Positions 24,154 to 31,705 of a stretch of DNA of 64,000 nt are shown here, piece by piece; positions within the stretch are counted from its first letter, which is position 1; the number at the start of each line of letters is the position of its first letter. The stretch is from contig CAVRNR010000022.1 in NCBI GenBank assembly GCA_963722575.1, positions 1,798,001 to 1,862,000 on the forward strand, given 5' to 3'. Below the pieces are notes generated by a model. It did not search any database and had not been told where the DNA came from. It saw nothing but the letters and a program-made list of their open reading frames with translations. A program made the position numbers and the translations under genes. The stretch comes from Fen-178 sp963722575. Lineage in GTDB: Bacteria; Acidobacteriota; Terriglobia; Bryobacterales; Bryobacteraceae.

Positions 24154-27100
24154 TCATTGCGCCTGCGTGAGTGCTATTTGACTGCTGGCCAGCACGGCTC
24201 CGGAGTGGGAGAGATATTCGAGTTTCGCCGGGCGGTCCCCCTGCCCATAGGCCGTTACGGCACACGGCGAAGAGGCGCATTCGACGGGCAGGTCCGTTCC
24301 GTCCGCCGCCGTGGTCGTCACGCGAGCCGTCACGGCGCCGGGAACCGCCGCGAAGTTCAGGCCAATGTAGAATACCTGCCCCACTGCTGGCTGCGGGCCA
24401 CCCAGCCGGATTGCCGGCCAAGACGACAACCCAGGGAACCCCGCCATCTGGCCGAACCACTTCGGCGCTTTGCCGACGGGCGGCGTTCCGGTCATGTACC
24501 ACTGGCCGTCATCCCAGGAAAGACCGTAATAGCCGTCCGGAATGCAGACAGTTGAATTTGTAGGACAGGTGGTAGGCTTTGCCCATATCGCATTGAACAA
24601 CACATCCGCGAACGCCTTCAGGCTGGCATCATTGCTGTGCCCATAGGCCCTTGCTATTCCGCCAATCGCTTCCGTGCTTATCACGCGGGCACTGTCCGGG
24701 TCGTAATTGTTCGTGCAGAGGTTGTTTTCCTCGGGAATTGGCAGTTGGCAATTGACGTAACCGGCTGCGTAGTACACCGATTTCGTGGACTCCCGATACC
24801 CATTATTCATGATCCACCGTGCGGCATCCAAACTGTAGCCATAGGCCATGGCCGAGGTCGCGGGGCTGGAAGTCGCAAGGGCCTTTGCCGCCAAGTCGAA
24901 AGCCTCGGCCAGCAGCCCCTCCATGTAGGGCAAAGCACCGTATCCCACGATGGGATACGCGTCAGCCGAGCCGACCACCCATCCATGCGTTCCTGTAGTC
25001 CCTTCATAGGGCCGGTCCAGCATCAGATGCGTGCCATCCACCCAAGAGGGGGTGTAGAAGGTTGAATCTCCCCCGCTATTACTTGTCGGCAGCACCGAAG
25101 GGCTGGGTGTGAACCACATAACAGTGTCATACCCACTAGAACTTGCAAACTGATCGGAGGTCCAAGACGTTCCCGTGCCGGTCACGGCGGTAGATCCATG
25201 GCTGAGCGCAACGGATGTAGCCAGATCATAAGTCCCGTAAAAGTCGCGCCAACTTCCGTCGGAACACCTGCGATTCGTGAACCAAGTCGAAATGATTGGA
25301 ACCAAGTCGCTCTGGCATGTAGCCTTGCCCGCAGAGTTCGTGTCGTACAGAGCGCAATAACTTAGGATCGCCAGTTTATAAGCCGTCTCGCGCACGTCGT
25401 ATATAGAAGGGAAAAAATTGCCCTGATAGCTTCCTGGGCTGAGCTCATAATTTGCGAATGCAGCTATTTTCTCAATCCCAGTCCACATCTCCGGTCGCCC
25501 ATCCAAGCCCCGAAGCACCAATCCCATCACCGATGACGAGCGCCACTGCCAGGCCCCTGCTCCATTCGGATCGAGAACGTATGCTTGTCCGCGATCTGTG
25601 TTGGGGGCTTCCCAGAACCGATCCGCCAGCTTGCGGGCCGCGTTCAAATACGCCACTAGACCGCTGCGATAGTACAGGGCATACAATGCCGCCACGTTGT
25701 CGTAGTAGTTTGCGGGCGCTGCGTTATAGGCCCACGTTCCGGAGTTGGAGTCATCGCTGTAACTCAGCGTGGTTCCGGCTGACAAGTCAATCGGCCAGTA
25801 ATTGTTTGTCGTCAGCTCGGTATCACTCTGACAACTCACGACAGCCATTATCCTGCGTCCGGTATCGCCAGCGAGATCAGCGTTGGGATACCAGACCACT
25901 ATCGAATTGACAGGCGACGTACCTCCTCCGCAGAATGTCGCCTTGAAGGTCGTCCCGGTCCCGACTATCGTAGTGCTACCTTGCGTAACCGCGACCGTGC
26001 CAGTGTCAGCGACATTCCACCACGCTCCGTAGTAGGGGTCCATGTCCGCAATCTGCATATCGGCCTCGGCCTTGTGCCGGTCGTCGTACCACGGCCACGG
26101 ATTTGCGCCATACTGCACCATGGGCCCCAGCAGCGTGTCCACCGCGGGGTTGTTCGTAATAACCAAGCCGTTGTTATCGGTCTCCACCGCCCCGTCGTTG
26201 ACCGTACAAACGCTAGAGTGGCCGCTGCTGTCCGTCACGGTCAGTTGAAAGGTATAACTACCGGGTGCGAGCCCCGAAATCACGGGCTGGGCCGTGTCTT
26301 GGTCGGAAGTCGTCCACTGCGCGAGGCCTGCACGGCCGATGATGGGCGGAGGCGTGGGCGTTCGGCCCCAGGTTACCGCCGGCCCGGATAGCTGCTGCCA
26401 CAAGTAAGTGAGCGTAGCCCCTCCATCCAGGGGCGCGGAGCCGGTCCCATCCAGTGCGCCGGGGTGCCCCGCCCGGAAGCTCTGCGGCTTCCCGGCACTG
26501 CAGGCGGGCGGGTAGGTCGGCGTCGGCACGAAACTGAACGTTCCGCCGCTCATCGTGAGCCCGTGCCCGCTCGAATCGGTCAGATTCCCTTCGAACTCCC
26601 AGTCTCCCAGGTCGCCTGTCGCGGTGATCGGAATTGGCGTACCCAGGGGGACGACGGACGAAAACCAGCGCACGAAAGCCACGTTTTCGCCGGAACTCAC
26701 ATTGATGGTCTTCCCCGCCCATGATACTGGCCCGAAGGCCGCAATCGCTGCCGTCCCGGATAAATAGTTCCCCCCGATAGTATCGTAGACCTCGATCGTC
26801 CACTGCGAATTCGCCACGTCCCGCTGCACCCGCAGAAGCAGGTCTGTCCGCCCCATACAGCAGCCGGACAGGGTCGGGCCGTTGGTCCCCACAAACGTAT
26901 CAGCCTGACTAGGCGGATCTGCCATATTCGTCGCCGAGAGCCAATTGCCGATGTCGTTTTGGTAAAGTTCCACTGGTGAGGCTAAAACGAATCCTGTGCC
27001 CGGCCACTGCACCCCGACATCGTGAATGCGCAGTTCCCAGCGCATCGGCTGAGTCTTCGCGCCAATGGCTGTCCAGGGCGTGGCGTTCGGAAGGGTCACG

Positions 27101-27192
27101 GAAGGGCTGCTGCCGGTGACCAGGATGGACTGCCCGCCGAAAGCTGCGTGGATAGAGAGAAATACAAGAGGATAAAAAGCTCTTTGTCGCAT
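24154..27192 (-). CDS. Large secreted protein, PKD-like plus probable alpha/alpha toroid
   Basis: The 1012-residue protein has a Sec signal peptide (MRQRAFYPLVFLSIHAAFGG). Residues about 20-200 form a beta-rich lectin-like domain. Next is a PKD-like domain (about 230-335: SFRAGHPGALDGTGSAPLDG, then PGSYTFQLTVTDSSG). Residues about 380-900 carry helical-hairpin repeats (NVAALYALYYRSGLVAYLNA, then LLAEAFDLAAKALA) like the six-hairpin glycosidase/lyase fold. Two inserts carry VTQGSTTIVGTGTTF and LSHGSTAVTGTGTSW. A final beta domain ends in ALTQAQ. It may process or bind polysaccharide outside the cell, but no catalytic residues are identified. Confidence 0.7.
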   Translation of the reverse strand: MRQRAFYPLVFLSIHAAFGGQSILVTGSSPSVTLPNATPWTAIGAKTQPMRWELRIHDVGVQWPGTGFVLASPVELYQNDIGNWLSATNMADPPSQADTFVGTNGPTLSGCCMGRTDLLLRVQRDVANSQWTIEVYDTIGGNYLSGTAAIAAFGPVSWAGKTINVSSGENVAFVRWFSSVVPLGTPIPITATGDLGDWEFEGNLTDSSGHGLTMSGGTFSFVPTPTYPPACSAGKPQSFRAGHPGALDGTGSAPLDGGATLTYLWQQLSGPAVTWGRTPTPPPIIGRAGLAQWTTSDQDTAQPVISGLAPGSYTFQLTVTDSSGHSSVCTVNDGAVETDNNGLVITNNPAVDTLLGPMVQYGANPWPWYDDRHKAEADMQIADMDPYYGAWWNVADTGTVAVTQGSTTIVGTGTTFKATFCGGGTSPVNSIVVWYPNADLAGDTGRRIMAVVSCQSDTELTTNNYWPIDLSAGTTLSYSDDSNSGTWAYNAAPANYYDNVAALYALYYRSGLVAYLNAARKLADRFWEAPNTDRGQAYVLDPNGAGAWQWRSSSVMGLVLRGLDGRPEMWTGIEKIAAFANYELSPGSYQGNFFPSIYDVRETAYKLAILSYCALYDTNSAGKATCQSDLVPIISTWFTNRRCSDGSWRDFYGTYDLATSVALSHGSTAVTGTGTSWTSDQFASSSGYDTVMWFTPSPSVLPTSNSGGDSTFYTPSWVDGTHLMLDRPYEGTTGTHGWVVGSADAYPIVGYGALPYMEGLLAEAFDLAAKALATSSPATSAMAYGYSLDAARWIMNNGYRESTKSVYYAAGYVNCQLPIPEENNLCTNNYDPDSARVISTEAIGGIARAYGHSNDASLKAFADVLFNAIWAKPTTCPTNSTVCIPDGYYGLSWDDGQWYMTGTPPVGKAPKWFGQMAGFPGLSSWPAIRLGGPQPAVGQVFYIGLNFAAVPGAVTARVTTTAADGTDLPVECASSPCAVTAYGQGDRPAKLEYLSHSGAVLASSQIALTQAQ

Positions 27193-27820
27193 AGATTCAC
27201 CAGATAATCGCTTGCCCGCGCGCCGGCGTGCTGCCCGCCTCTTCCGCGCCTACTGTCAAAAACGCCGGCCATGCCTTTTGGCTCGCATATTCCGCCACAA
27301 TCCAGCCGGCCGAGCGGGCAAAAGAGGTTTGCCGATTTATCCCACCTCGACGCGGCGTGTCGCCAAACTGCAGTGACAATCGCATTTGCATTAGGGGCAA
27401 TCCTAGCTCCTCCGCCCTTGTTACTTGCCAACATCGCGCCGCCCGGTACCCTCCCGGTGCCCGTGGTCGGATTCCATGCGCGGATCGTGCCATTGAACGG
27501 GACCGTATAATCACATAATATCCCGTCTGCCCCGCCTGTAGTGGCGATGTGCCACCATCGACAACATAGCGTATCGCGTGCGTCAGACCCCGCGGTTGCC
27601 GCGCCGGATCCAGACAGTTGCTGTCGATCTCGCGGCGCGGCGCTGTCATGATCGCGCCAATCTCACCGGCAGGGTCGATGCCCACCATCGTGCCGTTCAC
27701 ATCGTCTGGGCGGCCGAAACCAGGGCCTTCCCTTGAGCGCGGAACGGGACTGCTCCGATCGGTCGCTCCACGACAGCAACTCCGCCATGGCGGCAGCATT
27801 GGCGTTGCCTGAATCACGCC
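27193..27820 (-). other. Degenerate coding-like stretch between secreted-protein genes
   Basis: There is no single credible gene. On the minus strand one frame reads VPFNGTIRAWNPTTGTG, then LASNKGGGARIAPNANA and IVTAVWRHAA. Another reads INRQTSFARSAGWIVAEYAS and SQKAWPAFLTVGAEEAG up to the SD of the next gene. These look like pieces of one beta-rich, phage-like protein broken by frameshifts. Closer to 27820 a fragment NANAAAMAELLSWSD is seen. Confidence 0.4.
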
Positions 27821-30800
27821 TTACATCCCCCCCGGAATCAATGCCATCTCGACCGGCCCGATGTCGTGCGGCGAGACGATCGGCGCCAGGCTCGCGGCCA
27901 CGCATCCTCCGCTACAAGTCCCGCCAATCGTCACGGTCGCTGGAGTAGCGATCCGGTAGTTCGCGCCGGGGTTGGTGATCTGGATGACCGGCACGCCGCT
28001 CACGGATGAACAGGTCGCTGCGGCGCCAGTGCCCAAGTCCGCCGCGTCCTGCGGCGTGAACGTCACCGTGCAGCTCCCGGCGTATCCGCTGCCATACGTC
28101 CCCGCGAATCCTACAATCCGCCCGTCGTGCGCCTTCCCCTTGAGCGCCAGGTTCGTAGGTTGGAATCCACGAGCGGTCCAAGTCCGGGCCTCCTCGATAC
28201 ACCAAAGGAGACTCGGGCAAACCTGAAAAGCCGCTTCCATCCCTGCCTCGGTCGCTGCTTGTCCGTGCAGCCGGTTCGCCCAAGTCAACGGATTGCGCGT
28301 GCTGTCGATTACCTTCGGATCGGCCGCTATATCGTTCAGCGTGTTATCGGGGCTGGCTTTGGACGGCTGGCAGATGTCGTAGGGTGTGCCGAGGTAAGCA
28401 GAAGGGTTGCAATTCGTGTTGATGCCAGCAGCGAAGCCGGTAGATGCCGTGGCATTGTACATCGCATTCCAGCCCAGGTTTGCCGTGTTCACGCTATCCC
28501 CAGGCCCATTCGCGTATCCCATCGAATTGTTGCCGATTGGGAAGTTTTGAACGCCTGCCGATGCCGCGTAATGCACGTTGGCGCGGTAAGACTGAAGCAC
28601 TTGGTTGCCTGGGTAATAAGGCCCTGCGTGCCCTACCGAGACACCCCACGAATACACCGCTGCGCCAAACATTCCGTTGTGGTCGAAGTAGAGCAAGTGA
28701 TCGCTGTTCCCCGGCCCGGTGTCGTAGGTTGTCCACTGGCCCGCATTCGCCCCATTTGCCGTTGCGGGCAGGCTCAGGTTGTTCAGCATGATGGTTGTGT
28801 GGCTCGGGCTGGTATTGAGTTGGTTGATACAATGGCCCTCTGCTCCGGCTCCAATTGCCAGGCAGATGTTGTCCGTGGCCCGCCAATTATAGTCCCCCGC
28901 GCCCATCATATGGAGAGAATCGACACCGTTGGCCGTCTTCATCCAGATGTTCCGTGCGGATACCGGGGCGCCCATGCCTTCGTCACCTCCCGGCTCCACA
29001 ATCACGTTGTCCGAAAAGGCCGAGTACAGAGCAGTGCTCCCACCTTGCGTCGTCGCGAACACGTTCCCGACAAAGGAACATCCGTCCAGGAGCTCGCTGG
29101 AGGCTCCCATGGTTCCGCTGAAGTAGTTGCCGCTGTAATTGCAACTGCTGCCGGAATATGTGCCGGCGCCATCCAAACTTTGGACCCCCGCCAGATCGTT
29201 CAGGAAACGGTTGTTGACGAGATTTGGCCTCAAGATATCGTAGGACATCCCCGACGCGGACTGGAGTGTCCCCGTGCGCAAAAACAGGCTGTTCTGGATA
29301 TCAATGACCCCGTAATCCATGTAGTTTTTCGCGGTCTCAAAGTCGAAGCCGTACCAATACGAATCTCCGATGCAGCCCTTGCTGGCGCTTCCGCAGTCGG
29401 AAATCCGCGTCCCGTAGATCCGGTAGACTATGCTGTCCGAAGTCGTGTCCTCAAACAAGTTGGGGTTTGCGCCGCCCAGGTTGACGCTCTTGATCGTGGT
29501 CGGGCACGTTCCAGCCGCAAAGTTGCAAGTGTCCGTCAATACACCGGAGTACAGTTTGCCCCATCCGTAGTTGTTGGCGGAGATCGTGCGGTATGCGACG
29601 GAGGCATTCTGGTTGTTGTCCAGATCCAGCTCGCCGCCGGTATCGAGTTGCAGAATCGGCCAGGTGGTCGGATTGTCCCCCAGAGAGTGCGCATAGGCGC
29701 TGAGTTCGGTATTCCCACACAACCAGAGCTTCCCCGCGATTTCCAGTGTGCCGTTCGTGGTTCCGTTATCGGACAGTTGCAAATCGTACGTCGTGTTGTT
29801 GGCCGGGCAACTCCCGATGTAGGCCGCGGTCGAGACGGGAATCGTGACGTGGTAGCCGGGGATGATCGCCGCGTCCCCGGTGTCGGGCGTGGCGTGCCCG
29901 CACCCGCCGCTGGTGCAGTTCCACGTTCCGGCGCTTGCCCAGTTTCCGTCAGCCTTGGCTGTGAACGTGCTTGCGGCGGCTGAGGAGGACGTGTATAAGA
30001 ACGGAGCCGGCGCCGTCCAGTTCGCTGTGCTCGTGGCGCCCGCAATCGGCTTCTGCCCAACCAGGTAGGGATTATAGGTGAACGTGAACGAGGATGACGA
30101 AGCCGCAGGCGTGACCGTCAGAGGATTGCCGGACGATCCGCTGGTGAACGTCCCCAGGTTCCCGCCATCGGACAGCGTAACCGTGTGGGTTCCATCGAAG
30201 GTCGCGCCGGTGATTGTCACCGTGCAAGTGCTCGACGCCACCCGCAGATTGCCGCTGGAACACCCGGAAAACGCCAGCGTGGCGGCGGAACTCGTGTATC
30301 CGTAGGTGTTCGGCGATGGATCGGTGCCGGTGCCGATGGTGGATGTGAGGGTAAGCGATCCAGTCACTACGGGGGTGTACGTGAAGGTGCAGGCCGTTCC
30401 GCCAGTGAGCGAGAGGGCGGCGGGCGTTGTGCCGCTTCCAGTCCCCGTGCAGGTCACAAGCGTTACCGCGCCGGACTTTCCGCCATCCGAGATCGTGATG
30501 GTTTTCGGCGCGCTTCCCCAGTCCCCGGTCAGGTCCGTGATCGTGAAATTGCTCGACGGCGCCGTGACGTATCCGCTGGACGGGCCGGAGAGAGAATAGT
30601 CTGGAGTGATGATTTGCCACGTTCCCACCGTGTACCAGGCGCTGGCTTGGCTCTCCTGCGTATACTCATGGGCGACCCAATCGGCGGAACGGTTGGTATT
30701 AGACAATCGAAGCTCATCAACGCTCCAACCATTCGTTTTGTAAGCGCCATATCCCAGCAGGTTGAGCACCGTGTTCGATGTGGCCACGCCCGAAGTAGAT

Positions 30801-31705
30801 GTCGCCGTCGGCGATGTAGGACTCCCGTCAACGTAGGCAGTGATCACCGAATTGTCCGATACCAAAGCAACGTGGTGCCATGCAGTGTCGAGCGGCATGG
30901 CCCCGAAATTCTCGCCGGCTACGCCCCAGTTGTATAGGGTGAACGAATTCGATGTGGCGTGATTCACAAGGAACTGATAGCCGTTGTTGCCAGAATTCTC
31001 CTCGGTCGCGAAAAAATCGCCGTCGCCGCCGCTGTATGAGCTGGTGTCGTTTCTGCGGAACCAAAACTCCAAGCTGATGAGTTTGCTGGCGATGTTTATC
31101 GATGAGGAAATCGGGACCGTGGCGTCGTTGTTGTAACCAGGGCCTCTCCACGCAGTCACCCCACCGTCGACCGCCCCGGCAATGGGCGTTGGCGACCCTA
31201 CCGCCGTTCCATTGTTGGCATTGGAAGTTGAGTCGTTAAAACTCACGGTTGTCCCATTCGGAAAATGCCAGACGGCGGCGTAATTGCTGTCCCACGTCGC
31301 GCTCGCCGTGCATTGGTACGTAACGACACTTGGGTTCCCTGCCCAAACGTAGATCGGCGTGTCGGCCGATGAGGAGCGATCATCCTTCACCCAGGCGACA
31401 ATTGCGCCGGTCGTGTTGTTCCAGGACTCGATCTCCCAGGAGAGTAGCGTAGTGCCCGCCGAATCCGAAGTGAAGATCAAATCGGCTGGAACAGTTTGCC
31501 CGTTGAGAGTGACGGTGTTTTGAACGTACCCTCCATGGGCCACGTCCGCGAGCTGGGCGTAGGTGCCTGAGATTAAGTTCGGGAACGCCGTCAGATTGCT
31601 AACTGGATGGACATTGAACGTCAAAAGCGCATGAGCGGTATAGCCATTACCCGCCCATGCGCACGCGGAGAGACCCAGGATCAACCAGAGCCGTTTCACC
31701 GGCAT
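27821..31705 (-). CDS. Large secreted protein with DUF2341, LamG and beta-helix
   Basis: The 1294-residue protein has a signal peptide (MPVKRLWLILGLSACAWA). Residues about 25-150 match the DUF2341 pattern (YVWAGNPSVV, then NYAAVWHFPNG). Residues about 160-350 form a LamG/concanavalin-like domain (SLEFWFRRND, AWHHVALVSDN, GWSVDELRLSN). Two or three Ig-like repeats follow (about 380-620), then a right-handed beta-helix (about 680-1150: IQNSLFLRTGTLQ, LVNNRFLNDLAG, CNYSGNYFSGT). It is probably surface-exposed or extracellular and glycan-binding. Its start overlaps the previous gene by 10 nt, and GGGAGGG serves as ribosome site. Confidence 0.72.
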   Translation of the reverse strand: MPVKRLWLILGLSACAWAGNGYTAHALLTFNVHPVSNLTAFPNLISGTYAQLADVAHGGYVQNTVTLNGQTVPADLIFTSDSAGTTLLSWEIESWNNTTGAIVAWVKDDRSSSADTPIYVWAGNPSVVTYQCTASATWDSNYAAVWHFPNGTTVSFNDSTSNANNGTAVGSPTPIAGAVDGGVTAWRGPGYNNDATVPISSSINIASKLISLEFWFRRNDTSSYSGGDGDFFATEENSGNNGYQFLVNHATSNSFTLYNWGVAGENFGAMPLDTAWHHVALVSDNSVITAYVDGSPTSPTATSTSGVATSNTVLNLLGYGAYKTNGWSVDELRLSNTNRSADWVAHEYTQESQASAWYTVGTWQIITPDYSLSGPSSGYVTAPSSNFTITDLTGDWGSAPKTITISDGGKSGAVTLVTCTGTGSGTTPAALSLTGGTACTFTYTPVVTGSLTLTSTIGTGTDPSPNTYGYTSSAATLAFSGCSSGNLRVASSTCTVTITGATFDGTHTVTLSDGGNLGTFTSGSSGNPLTVTPAASSSSFTFTYNPYLVGQKPIAGATSTANWTAPAPFLYTSSSAAASTFTAKADGNWASAGTWNCTSGGCGHATPDTGDAAIIPGYHVTIPVSTAAYIGSCPANNTTYDLQLSDNGTTNGTLEIAGKLWLCGNTELSAYAHSLGDNPTTWPILQLDTGGELDLDNNQNASVAYRTISANNYGWGKLYSGVLTDTCNFAAGTCPTTIKSVNLGGANPNLFEDTTSDSIVYRIYGTRISDCGSASKGCIGDSYWYGFDFETAKNYMDYGVIDIQNSLFLRTGTLQSASGMSYDILRPNLVNNRFLNDLAGVQSLDGAGTYSGSSCNYSGNYFSGTMGASSELLDGCSFVGNVFATTQGGSTALYSAFSDNVIVEPGGDEGMGAPVSARNIWMKTANGVDSLHMMGAGDYNWRATDNICLAIGAGAEGHCINQLNTSPSHTTIMLNNLSLPATANGANAGQWTTYDTGPGNSDHLLYFDHNGMFGAAVYSWGVSVGHAGPYYPGNQVLQSYRANVHYAASAGVQNFPIGNNSMGYANGPGDSVNTANLGWNAMYNATASTGFAAGINTNCNPSAYLGTPYDICQPSKASPDNTLNDIAADPKVIDSTRNPLTWANRLHGQAATEAGMEAAFQVCPSLLWCIEEARTWTARGFQPTNLALKGKAHDGRIVGFAGTYGSGYAGSCTVTFTPQDAADLGTGAAATCSSVSGVPVIQITNPGANYRIATPATVTIGGTCSGGCVAASLAPIVSPHDIGPVEMALIPGGM

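Noticed and set aside
28127..29983. 618-codon plus-strand frame
   Set aside because: It is antisense to the beta-helix protein gene, with an Arg/Val-rich irregular composition.
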